Shown here: piece after piece, positions 1-6,512 of the stretch
How the letters are laid out: each line of letters starts with the position of its first letter
Position numbering within the stretch: the first letter of the stretch is position 1
Virus record (IMG/VR): IMGVR_UViG_3300034106_004115
Span: 1 to 27,422 of that record
DNA from: a virus
Reading direction: 5' to 3' (one strand)
Length of the DNA stretch: 27,422 nt
Notes under the pieces: generated by a model
Databases searched by the model: none
Told to the model about the DNA's origin: nothing
What the model saw: only the letters and a program-made list of their open reading frames with translations
Translations under genes and position numbers: made by a program

Positions 1-630
1 CTTGGCAAGACCGATCCTGTTTCTGAGTACAACACTGTTCTGTGGAACTCAGGTATCGAAGCAAACAAAGAAATTGCTCGCAAACAAAAGCGCAAGTTGA
101 CTTACATTGCAAACGTTCTTGTTATCTCTGACGCCAAGCGTCCGCAAAATGAAGGCAAGGTTTTCTTGTTCAAGTTCGGAAAGAAGATTTTCGACAAGAT
201 CAAGGAGCAACTTGAGCCGCAGTTTGCTGATGAGACTCCAATGAATCCGTTTGACTTCTGGAAGGGTGCAAACTTTAAGGTCAAGATTCGGAACGTCGAA
301 GGCTATCGTAACTATGACAAGTCGGAGTTTGAGGCTCCTGCTGCATTGTACAATGGTGAAGATGCGAAAATTGAGCAGGTTTGGAAGTCGGCTCATTCAC
401 TCAAGGATTTCTTGAAGCCTGAAAACTTCAAGACCTATGATGAACTTAAAGCGAAGTTGGACAAGGTTCTTGGTGCTGGTGGCGTTGCTGGTGCAACTGC
501 CAAGCGAGTTGATGATGAGGAAGCAGCCGCTCCTGTCATTCGCTCTGCTCCAGCCAAGAAAGTAACTGCTGAGAGCGTCAGCGTCGATGATGACGATATG
601 GCGTTCTTCGAGAAACTTGCTGCTGAGTAA
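1..630 (+). CDS. gp32: gp32 single-stranded DNA-binding protein, 5'-truncated
   Basis: The reading frame is open from base 1 and has no start in the window, so this is a 3' fragment (209 codons). It begins in the core domain (PVSEYNTVLWNSG, then KQKRKLTYIANVLV), which matches the T4 gp32 core around LWNSG and the RKQKRK stretch. It continues with NEGKVFLFKFGKKIFDKI, the WKGANFKVKI segment and YRNYDKSEF, all gp32 hallmarks. The zinc-binding part would lie upstream. The C-terminus is Ala-rich and then acidic (VDDDDMAFFEKLAAE), like the gp32 tail that docks replication and recombination proteins. In T4, gp32 coats ssDNA during replication, recombination and repair and represses its own translation; that is family knowledge. 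A TTG at 97 could look like a start but lies inside the conserved core. The gene is followed directly by a terminator and a convergent structural operon. Confidence 0.93.
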   Translation, partial: LGKTDPVSEYNTVLWNSGIEANKEIARKQKRKLTYIANVLVISDAKRPQNEGKVFLFKFGKKIFDKIKEQLEPQFADETPMNPFDFWKGANFKVKIRNVEGYRNYDKSEFEAPAALYNGEDAKIEQVWKSAHSLKDFLKPENFKTYDELKAKLDKVLGAGGVAGATAKRVDDEEAAAPVIRSAPAKKVTAESVSVDDDDMAFFEKLAAE

Positions 631-639
631 TTTCGATTA

Positions 640-658
640 GAAAACCGTAGATGTTTTC
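640..658 (+). other. Small AT-rich hairpin upstream of the gp32 terminator
   Basis: GAAAAC (640-645) pairs with GTTTTC (653-658) around a 7-nt loop. It lies between the gp32 stop and the GC-rich terminator hairpin, so the two hairpins are in tandem. It may protect the 3' end of the gp32 mRNA or be incidental; six AT-rich pairs are weak. Confidence 0.35.
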
Positions 659-659
659 A

Positions 660-684
660 GGGGGACTTCGGTCCCCCTTTTTTT
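660..684 (+). terminator. Rho-independent terminator after gp32
   Basis: GGGGGAC (660-666), a TTCG tetraloop (667-670) and GTCCCCC (671-677) form a perfect 7-bp stem with a C(UUCG)G loop, an especially stable tetraloop, followed by seven T (678-684). This is a textbook plus-strand intrinsic terminator for gp32. The T-tract overlaps the last bases of the convergent gp29-like gene, whose stop is 685-683. On the minus strand the hairpin lacks a T-tract, so efficient bidirectional termination is not evident. Confidence 0.92.
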
Positions 685-2446
685 ATCCCATGTTCATACT
701 AGCGTATGTGGCGGGATGATCAAACTCTTGAGCCAATAAGCGATTGAATGTATTTTCTTGATTATGAACTTCAATCGTTTTCTTTGTTGATGGTACTGGT
801 ATCACTTGAGTGCTATTAATGTTGTTCACAGTTTGTGAAGGAATTTCAACTCGTTCAGCATTTTGAATTTCAATGCGCTTTTGATTCTGATCTACAATTT
901 GTTGACCAGTATTATCTTTTGGTGGTGACAAAGTCATTTGTACAGGTCTAGGTGTTTTAACGATCCCTGCAATAACCTTTGCTTGATCTAATTTCTCTTT
1001 GAGAACTGGATCCTCAGCAGCCATCTTCTCCAATTCTTGTAAAGTGTAAGGACCATATTTTGGAACAGTGATTGCAGTGGCAATGTCCTGAGCAGATCCC
1101 TTTGAAATATTCTTAATCGCTTTGTTTCCAGATTCCTTTAATCCATAATCTATTCCAGCAAAAATGGAACCACCTGCAGCAACAGCACCTGCTGCCGCCA
1201 GTGCTGCTGTTGATGTTAATGCAGCTGCAGCACCTTTGCCATAGCCACTTAATGTGGCAAGGGCTGGTAATGCAAAATCTTTTAGTTTACCCAAGACACC
1301 TTTCTTCCCTGTATCGGGTGCATTTGGTCCTTTGTTTGGTGTTCCTGGCTTTTGCGTTTTACCTGGAATGTCTGGGTTTACTGTTGGTGTTGGGAGAAAA
1401 CTGCTTGATGATTTAAATAAATCTGGATTTTTTGCAATAATTTCTTCAAGTGCTTTTTCAAGTGCTTTTGTTAATGCTCGTTGTTGTTCGTCTGACTCTA
1501 AATCAAAAACAGAGGCAGTTGCTGGTTTGAGTTTTGCTGATTCTCTTTTTTCTAGCGTTTCTAAAAGATTTCTATAAAGTTCTTCCATGTCTCTTTTACG
1601 AAACATGCTTTCTTCTTCAAGCAATACTTTAATTCTATCGACAATACTGTCAACAGATTCATCGCCTGTGCTTGCGCGAATTGGCTTTAAATTTTCTTCT
1701 CGATTTAATCGTTTGAGTTCAGACTTTAACTCACGTTGAACTTTTTTGCTTGCGATTCTTCCAGCAGTTCCTGTTTTGCTCTTTTCATAGAGTTGTCTAC
1801 CAGGAGGAGCGTCTGGATAATAAAGATATTCCTGCCCCTCTTCACCACTTACAGTAATTGGCTTCATTCTTTCAGAGGCATTATTCAATTCACTATTACG
1901 AGCAGAAATGATTCCAAATATCTGAGTAACTGTATTCGTCATTGATTTGAAACGATCATTCAATGTATCGAATTTTTGTCTCATTTCTTTCACATCAGAA
2001 CCAACTCGATTCACCACTTCAGAAATACCGAAGATTGAGTCTTTGATCGGATCAATTTCTTTCTTGATGATATTCTTAAATCGTTTTACTGCAGCATCGC
2101 CGCCTTTCTTTTCCTTAATACCAAACTCTTCTCGCAATGTTTTCTTTGCGTCTTCAATCTCTTCTTTTGTATATCTCTCTTGGAATCTTGAACGCACAGC
2201 ATCAGTTAAATCTTCGTTCCCAAAAACTGCTGCAGTTATAACTCTTAATACTTGAGAGGTTGTTGTATCTTTTCTTCCTGTTGTAATCTGGCGAAGTTTT
2301 CTTTCTTGTTTAAATTGTTCTCTAGTTCCAGAATACTTGCTAAATTCTTTTTGAGATTCTGGAGAATAAGCGTCCTCTAATCCTTTAGAAGATTTGAGTT
2401 GCTTTTCAATTAAATCTTGAATTTGCTTTTCGGTTAGTTTATCCAT
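683..2446 (-). CDS. gp29-like tail tape measure / baseplate hub protein (putative)
   Basis: The protein has 587 aa, almost the length of T4 gp29 (590 aa), which sets tail length and is part of the hub. No single signature proves it; the call rests on size, composition and position at the end of a hub operon after gp26. The N-terminal third is highly charged and helical (about 1-130). Probable coiled-coil stretches follow at about 140-195 and 225-345. A Pro/Lys-rich linker spans about 350-380, and an Ala/Gly-rich hydrophobic segment about 391-434, as expected for a tape measure that may meet the membrane at ejection. The C-terminus is polar and ends HPATYASMNMG. The start ATG overlaps the upstream 74-aa gene by 8 nt, so translation is probably coupled. 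An alternative is another hub or injected structural protein. Confidence 0.6.
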   Translation of the reverse strand: MDKLTEKQIQDLIEKQLKSSKGLEDAYSPESQKEFSKYSGTREQFKQERKLRQITTGRKDTTTSQVLRVITAAVFGNEDLTDAVRSRFQERYTKEEIEDAKKTLREEFGIKEKKGGDAAVKRFKNIIKKEIDPIKDSIFGISEVVNRVGSDVKEMRQKFDTLNDRFKSMTNTVTQIFGIISARNSELNNASERMKPITVSGEEGQEYLYYPDAPPGRQLYEKSKTGTAGRIASKKVQRELKSELKRLNREENLKPIRASTGDESVDSIVDRIKVLLEEESMFRKRDMEELYRNLLETLEKRESAKLKPATASVFDLESDEQQRALTKALEKALEEIIAKNPDLFKSSSSFLPTPTVNPDIPGKTQKPGTPNKGPNAPDTGKKGVLGKLKDFALPALATLSGYGKGAAAALTSTAALAAAGAVAAGGSIFAGIDYGLKESGNKAIKNISKGSAQDIATAITVPKYGPYTLQELEKMAAEDPVLKEKLDQAKVIAGIVKTPRPVQMTLSPPKDNTGQQIVDQNQKRIEIQNAERVEIPSQTVNNINSTQVIPVPSTKKTIEVHNQENTFNRLLAQEFDHPATYASMNMG

Positions 2447-2663
2447 TTCTTATTCTTTTCTTTACCGCTCTATCTGCAGATTGTTTTTCTTTCTGCTGTT
2501 TTAATTTCTCATTTTCTTCTTCAACATGCTTCGCGACTAGAGAAATATACGTTTTTCTTTCCCAAGGCAGCATCGATTCTAGTTCATGTAATGAATAGTT
2601 ATGATACTGCATTAACGAGAAATTATTGAGGAAGTAATTCCTCAAACTCTCTTCACGAAGCAT
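2439..2663 (-). CDS. Small 74-aa protein after gp26; possible frameshift partner
   Basis: Its ATG (2663-2661) overlaps the gp26 stop as TAATG. No purine-rich Shine-Dalgarno precedes it: the upstream bases are a run of T, then CGAATA. The protein is charged and predicted helical, with a central LESMLPWERKTYISLV motif and a Lys/Gln/Glu-rich tail (EEENEKLKQQKEKQ). The Leu/Pro-Trp-Glu-x-x-x-Tyr pattern recalls small proteins next to tail assembly chaperones in other myoviruses; this is recollection, not a search. It occupies the place held in T4 by hub assembly genes between 26 and 29. Because it lies in the -1 frame relative to gp26, it could be made both as a separate protein and as a C-terminal extension of gp26. 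Function unknown. Confidence 0.75.
   Translation of the reverse strand: MLREESLRNYFLNNFSLMQYHNYSLHELESMLPWERKTYISLVAKHVEEENEKLKQQKEKQSADRAVKKRIRNG
2626..2645 (-). other. Perfect 8-bp hairpin inside the 74-aa gene
   Basis: TTGAGGAA (minus strand 2645-2638), loop TTAC and TTCCTCAA (2633-2626) form a perfect 8-bp stem with a 4-nt loop. It starts 23 nt downstream of the slippery heptamer at 2675-2669, which is farther than the usual 5-9 nt spacer for a frameshift stimulator. It could still matter for coupling or mRNA folding. Confidence 0.45.
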
Positions 2664-3382
2664 TATTCGAAAAAATCGAGAATACCCTCCAAGACAACAT
2701 CGTGTTCTTTGCTACATCTACCGCAAGTAATCTTACCAGTATAATGAAGTTTTGGTGCACTCTCAAAAAACTGCAAAATCTTTTTGTATTGATCTTGAGA
2801 TAAATTATCAATAAAGTCATTGAAATCTTTATCTGAAATATCCGTTACTGGATAAGTTTGTTCTGTATCAAAAACAAATTCAGTGCAATCCTTGATAATC
2901 TTTACAACTACATCGGAAGAATTGGTTTGAAGTTTAAGATTTTGCGCAGTTTCAAACGTCGGATATTTCAATTTAATTCCAATTTCATTTGTCAAGTAAA
3001 CTAATGGATTCACCTCTGTCATTTTTGCTGCAACGTTGAGAAGATCAACTTCTAGATCCATCTCATACCCACATTTTTTATCTTCGACTACATTTTGACA
3101 GATATAGGTAATTTCTACCTTTTCACCCATCGATCTTGCACGAAGATTGAGAAAGATATTTTCAACTTCAAACATCGGAAGTTTATCCAAATCAATCTCG
3201 TCAACTAGACAATTGTTGATCACTTGCTTGATCGTATCAACGATTTGTTTATAATCGTTCGATTCAAGAGCCATGATCAGAAGTTTTTCTTCTTTTACAA
3301 CAAATGGTCTGAATCGTAGATCTTTATTCTCTGATTTCAGATGCACACTATAAATTGGCAAATCAATTTTTGGTAAAGCCAT
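2663..3382 (-). CDS. gp26: gp26 baseplate hub assembly protein (T4_baseplate family)
   Basis: The protein has 239 aa (T4 gp26: 208). It begins with ALPKIDLPIYSV and continues with LRFRPFVVKEEKLLIMA, the typical opening of the T4 gp26/T4_baseplate family. Two Cys pairs, C95...C104 (CQNVVEDKKC) and C220-x-x-C223, with nearby H227, look like a split zinc ribbon. In T4 the product is needed for hub assembly and acts as a chaperone or minor hub component. It lies between a gp54-like gene (2-nt gap) and the 74-aa gene (TAATG overlap), in a hub operon. Its 3' end carries an in-frame slippery heptamer, so a longer -1 product is possible. Identification is by recognised N-terminal motif and context. 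Confidence 0.8.
   Translation of the reverse strand: MALPKIDLPIYSVHLKSENKDLRFRPFVVKEEKLLIMALESNDYKQIVDTIKQVINNCLVDEIDLDKLPMFEVENIFLNLRARSMGEKVEITYICQNVVEDKKCGYEMDLEVDLLNVAAKMTEVNPLVYLTNEIGIKLKYPTFETAQNLKLQTNSSDVVVKIIKDCTEFVFDTEQTYPVTDISDKDFNDFIDNLSQDQYKKILQFFESAPKLHYTGKITCGRCSKEHDVVLEGILDFFE
2669..2675 (-). promoter_or_regulatory. Candidate -1 ribosomal frameshift site at the end of gp26
   Basis: The last sense codons of gp26 are GAT TTT TTC GAA, then TAA. In the gp26 frame this gives T TTT TTC, an exact X XXY YYZ slippery heptamer, one codon before the stop. A -1 slip would read CGA ATA ATG and continue in the frame of the 74-aa gene, giving a fusion of about 314 aa (238 + 2 + 74). This arrangement resembles the G/GT frameshift of tail assembly chaperones. 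No strong stimulator lies at ideal spacing. Confidence 0.45.
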
Positions 3383-3384
3383 AA

Positions 3385-4314
3385 CTATTCCTCAATAATA
3401 TTAGCGTCAGCAACTCCAGCAATAACCTTTTGAAAGTTACTTCTACTTTCTTCATTAGCACGAGCAATTTTTCTCAAGTGTTCACGATTATTTTCTTCGA
3501 AGAAACCTTGCTGAGTCGAAACGGCAGCATTTAATCTGTTTTCCTCGATATTTCGAATGTGTCTATTTCTTAGCAATTCGTAATTACCATAATCTTGAGT
3601 TTTATACACTTTTGAATTCCAATATCGATATGTGAGTGTAACTTGTAATCTATTGATTGTATCGTCAGCCCAACTTGTTTGAATTGGAGCCACTGAAACT
3701 GGATATGCTTCGAACAATGTACACTCAAATGTAGCATCGTTCAACTCATTAAATTGAGTGATGTTAACTTTACAAACGTAATCATCGCGATATTTAAAAT
3801 CAAAAGAACCATCGTTATTGATGATGGTCATCCACAATTGAAAGAATTGTTTTTGAATTAAATTGTTATCGCAAAGCAAAGTTAAATTCACATCACCATA
3901 AGCACTCATATTTGGCGACTTATAAGTCGGTCCATAGATGTGAGCATCCGTCGTCATAAACTCTCTGCCAGGAAATTCTGCCTGTTCGCATTTAAAACTC
4001 AATACGTTTGCAAGATCTTCATAGGTTAAATTTTGAAGTATTGCGAGATTTTCAATGTTAAAATTGACTAAGAATCGATTAGATCTAGAGAAACCAGTGA
4101 CTTGATTTTTTGCAAGAAATCCAGATATGCTGGTAAAAGATTTGTCTCTGCCAGATGTAATTGGAACCTCTACAAGCCCATTTACAGTTTCTAAATTTTC
4201 TCCAGCAGTTGAATTAAAATCGTTTAGCGAATCCTGTTGTTGTTCAGGTGTACCTGCAGTCAATCCGACGGTATCTGTAACAATTGCCTGAGATATTGGT
4301 CTTTGTTCTGCCAT
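3385..4314 (-). CDS. gp54: gp54-like baseplate tail-tube initiator
   Basis: The protein has 309 aa (T4 gp54: 320). The first 75 residues or so are polar and low in complexity. The middle holds a tail-tube-like fold: NRFLVNFNIENL, SFKCEQAEFPGREFMTTD, IYGPTYKSPN, then FFQLWMTIINNDGSFDFKYRDDY and ATFECTLFEAYPVSVAPIQTSW. These are features shared by gp19/gp54-type proteins (FPG near the first third, EAYP-x-S near the end, then a strand such as LQVTLTYRYW). A charged helical tail follows (HIRNIEENR, EENNREHLRKIARANEE). In T4, gp54 sits on gp48 and nucleates tube polymerisation. A tail-tube (gp19) assignment is less likely because of the N-terminal extension and the hub-gene neighbours. The ATG overlaps the preceding 182-aa gene by 1 nt. 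Confidence 0.65.
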   Translation of the reverse strand: MAEQRPISQAIVTDTVGLTAGTPEQQQDSLNDFNSTAGENLETVNGLVEVPITSGRDKSFTSISGFLAKNQVTGFSRSNRFLVNFNIENLAILQNLTYEDLANVLSFKCEQAEFPGREFMTTDAHIYGPTYKSPNMSAYGDVNLTLLCDNNLIQKQFFQLWMTIINNDGSFDFKYRDDYVCKVNITQFNELNDATFECTLFEAYPVSVAPIQTSWADDTINRLQVTLTYRYWNSKVYKTQDYGNYELLRNRHIRNIEENRLNAAVSTQQGFFEENNREHLRKIARANEESRSNFQKVIAGVADANIIEE

Positions 4315-4862
4315 TACGTTTTATACACCATCTTTTCTGTTGGTAAGAAAATCGCTGTTTCCCATTGGCTTGGTTCGATATAAATGATCGGTGACATAAT
4401 GTGCTGATAGAGATATCTTTTTATACAAGGCTCAATTAATTTAAATCTTCTCGAACTAGACAATAAACGATATGATAATCTAAATCTTGTCGTTTCGTCA
4501 TATTTATCGTTGTTTATAAAATCGTGCAATCTGTCTAGAAGCGCAAGTCGGCTATATGGGTCTAGATAATGAAGGTTTAATCCTAAGAATCCATCAGAGT
4601 AGGTTTCCATCGGAATGACGAGAGGAAATTTATCGTAAACTGGAAGAACTTCTTTATATTTCGGATCGTAATTATAGAAATACATTCTTCCCACAAAAGC
4701 CATCGGAGAGACTCTCGATGCATCGTTTAAAAGATTAGATCGATTTGTGGGAATTTTAAGTTGTTTTATTTTACCAAAAAGCCAACTTCTCGCTGCATCT
4801 GATCTTGGGCGAATACCAGCAGCGTTCATTTCTTTACTAATTTTATCAAATAATGATGGCAT
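4314..4862 (-). CDS. Conserved T4-like protein of unknown role next to gp4 (neck/tail completion or DNA-end candidate)
   Basis: A 182-aa basic protein. Residues about 15-35 are positively charged (GIRPRSDAARSWLF, then KIKQLK). A recognisable core follows: FVGRMYFYNYDPKYKE, LPVYDKFPLVIP, DGFLGLNLHYLDPYSR, then ETTRFRLSYRLL and a C-terminal WETAIFLPTEKM. I recall this pattern (GRMYxFxYDPK, YDxFPLV, GFxGLNLHYL) from T4-like aquatic phages but cannot fix the T4 number. gp2 (DNA end protector) and gp3 (tail completion, about 176 aa in T4) are the obvious candidates given the size and the neighbour gp4. It starts in a TAATG overlap with gp4 and has an AGGA upstream. No membrane segment or enzyme motif was seen. 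Confidence 0.85.
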   Translation of the reverse strand: MPSLFDKISKEMNAAGIRPRSDAARSWLFGKIKQLKIPTNRSNLLNDASRVSPMAFVGRMYFYNYDPKYKEVLPVYDKFPLVIPMETYSDGFLGLNLHYLDPYSRLALLDRLHDFINNDKYDETTRFRLSYRLLSSSRRFKLIEPCIKRYLYQHIMSPIIYIEPSQWETAIFLPTEKMVYKT

Positions 4863-5299
4863 TATATTCCTATATCTTCTTCTGTAATAACCTTAAAAGT
4901 CCAATTCCTATCTTTACAATACTCGACTGCTGCTTTCCATTTAGCCTCATTTACTCCCCAATTCATAACTTCGGTGATATATCTTCGAGTTATCTTAGAT
5001 TTTTTCACAGGAGGTTTTGCTTGGCTTTTTGGCTTCACCTCTAAAATCATCGACTCAACAACATTGTTTTTATTTCGAATTCGCACAAAAAAGTCTGGGA
5101 AATAACGATGCCAACGATTATCCACAGGCGATAAATATGGAATGACAATTTCTTCGTTCGACCACTCAATCACACTTGAGTTGGTATCCAAATGCACCAT
5201 TACTCGGCGTTCCCATAACGATCTATACCAGATGTTCGTCGGATCACCTAAATATTTATTGGTATTTTTAGGATTAAATTTGCCACTGTAAGCCATCAT
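4862..5299 (-). CDS. gp4: gp4 head completion protein (PD-(D/E)XK/TnsA-like nuclease fold)
   Basis: The protein has 145 aa (T4 gp4: 150). Motifs are NIWYRSLWERR with E30, EEIVIPYLSPVD, HRYFPDFFV with D69, and LEVKP with E87 and K89; the E...PD...ExK order is the TnsA-like PD-(D/E)XK set. In T4 gp4 finishes packaged heads before tail joining, probably by trimming DNA. Two ATGs are tandem (5299 and 5296); the second gives MAYSGKF, which resembles the usual start of relatives, so it may be the real one. There is no Shine-Dalgarno; instead an exact late-promoter box ends 1 nt before the first ATG. It is the first gene of the minus-strand operon and shares its stop region with the next gene (TAATG). 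Confidence 0.9.
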   Translation of the reverse strand: MMAYSGKFNPKNTNKYLGDPTNIWYRSLWERRVMVHLDTNSSVIEWSNEEIVIPYLSPVDNRWHRYFPDFFVRIRNKNNVVESMILEVKPKSQAKPPVKKSKITRRYITEVMNWGVNEAKWKAAVEYCKDRNWTFKVITEEDIGI

Positions 5300-5300
5300 T

Positions 5301-5308
5301 TATTTATA
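5301..5308 (-). promoter_or_regulatory. T4-type late promoter box for the gp4 operon
   Basis: The minus strand reads TATAAATA, the exact T4 late -10 consensus used by the gp55 sigma factor with the sliding clamp. It ends one base before the first gp4 ATG. A start 5-7 nt downstream would fall on the second ATG, predicting a leaderless mRNA. It is one of only two exact matches I found in the window, and the only one at a gene start on this strand. Confidence 0.65.
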
Positions 5309-5312
5309 GGAA
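5308..5312 (+). promoter_or_regulatory. gp48 ribosome-binding site in the divergent junction
   Basis: AGGAA lies 6 nt before the gp48 ATG at 5319. Its first base overlaps the minus-strand late-promoter box. It fixes the gp48 start, as the intergenic region is only 19 bp. The plus-strand promoter must therefore lie inside gp4. Confidence 0.7.
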
Positions 5313-5318
5313 CTTCTA

Positions 5319-6509
5319 ATGGCTGAGCCTTTAAGCGTCGATACAACTTCAGTTTCACAATCTATCCCAAGTACATTAGCACCAGCAACAGCAACTCAAA
5401 CTTCTCTTGAGGGAGTTATTGAGGTTGTAAATGATGGCGACGGACCTTTGGCTGTATTGGAAGTTAATGATGAAATTCCAAAATTGACGTATCCAGAGAA
5501 TCTTGGCAGAGACCCTCAATTAAAATATGCGATGAGAATTACAGTATTCCGACAAGTAAATGACAATGCTGCTATTCCTGTAATTACCCCAAATTCTTTT
5601 GACTATTCATATAAAGCATCCCAAGAAGGAAAAATCAACGCAGATGTGTTTAATTTGAGGGCTGGATTAGCAGTTGGTGCTGCTGGACTTGCTGCAGGTG
5701 CTTTGAGTGTAATTTCTGAATTCTCAAAAAATACTAAATTATCTGGAATTGCTGGTGCTTTAGGTGGTGCTGCCACCTCTGCCGTTCAATTAGGTGCTGC
5801 TGGAACTTTTGCTGAAGGATTAGAAGGTGGGTTTCTTCAGAGTGGTGCAGTGACTACAGATACTCTCGCATACATTAATTTGTATATGCCAGAAGGTATG
5901 AATTTCGTTGATCGTCAAGATTATGACGCTGTTTCAGTTACTGACGCATTAGGAAATCTCGGCGCAATTGCTCTTGGAAGTGGAACTGAAATTGCGGCAA
6001 GACTCGCAGAGGGTGCTCGAGTCGGACCGATTTCATTGCTCGGACAAAACATTGTTGATTTAGCACTGTATAATCAAGGTTATGCTCTTAATCCGCAACT
6101 TCAAGTTTTATATAGAGGTGCGAAAAATAGAGAGTTTGTGTTTACATTTAGATTTGTTCCGAGAAATCGAAAAGAGGCAGCGACAGTAGAAAGTATTGTT
6201 CGAACATTACGCTATCATGCTGCTCCAAATTTTGAAACGCCAGAAGATTCAACACAAAGAAATTCTCGCTATTTTATTCCACCTTCGCAATTTGAAATTG
6301 AATTCGCTGTATTGACAGAAAGTGCATCGTATATAAACAGTAAACTTCCGAGAATTGCTAAATGCGTATTGAGCAACATCGATGTCGATTATGCTCCGCA
6401 GGGAATGTTCGCTGCTTACGAGGATTTTCAACCTATTGAAACACGTGTACAATTGACGTTTACAGAAACAACAATTCTTACGAAATCAGATATTCAGAAC
6501 GGATACTAA
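5319..6509 (+). CDS. gp48: gp48 baseplate tail-tube cap protein
   Basis: The protein has 396 aa (T4 gp48: 364). A polar N-terminus precedes YPENLGRDPQLKYAMRITVF. An Ala/Gly-rich segment lies at about 114-170 (AGLAVGAAGLAAGALSV and ALGGAATSAVQLGAAG). The conserved C-terminal half reads ALNPQLQVLYRGAKNREF, FTFRFVPRNRKEAATV, IVRTLRYHAAP and ILTKSDIQNGY. NPQ-x-x-VLY-x-G-x-x-R-x-F followed by F-x-P is characteristic of gp48-like proteins. In T4 gp48 sits on the hub under gp54 and starts the tail tube. It is first in the plus-strand arm. gp54, its partner, lies on the opposite arm. The Ala/Gly segment is hydrophobic, but a membrane role is not expected in a virion protein of this family. Confidence 0.85.
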   Translation: MAEPLSVDTTSVSQSIPSTLAPATATQTSLEGVIEVVNDGDGPLAVLEVNDEIPKLTYPENLGRDPQLKYAMRITVFRQVNDNAAIPVITPNSFDYSYKASQEGKINADVFNLRAGLAVGAAGLAAGALSVISEFSKNTKLSGIAGALGGAATSAVQLGAAGTFAEGLEGGFLQSGAVTTDTLAYINLYMPEGMNFVDRQDYDAVSVTDALGNLGAIALGSGTEIAARLAEGARVGPISLLGQNIVDLALYNQGYALNPQLQVLYRGAKNREFVFTFRFVPRNRKEAATVESIVRTLRYHAAPNFETPEDSTQRNSRYFIPPSQFEIEFAVLTESASYINSKLPRIAKCVLSNIDVDYAPQGMFAAYEDFQPIETRVQLTFTETTILTKSDIQNGY

Positions 6510-6512
6510 TAG

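Noticed and set aside
97-630. gp32 starting at the TTG at 97
   Set aside because: The frame is open to base 1 and the upstream residues (LWNSG, KQKRK) are conserved gp32 core, so the gene is truncated by the window, not started here.
677-683. Terminator for the minus-strand gp29 operon from the same hairpin
   Set aside because: On the minus strand the hairpin is not followed by a T-tract (bases are TGAAAACATC), so efficient intrinsic termination is not supported.
4379-4386. TATAAATG on the plus strand as a late promoter
   Set aside because: Lies antisense inside the 182-aa gene, has one mismatch and no plus-strand gene follows until 5319.
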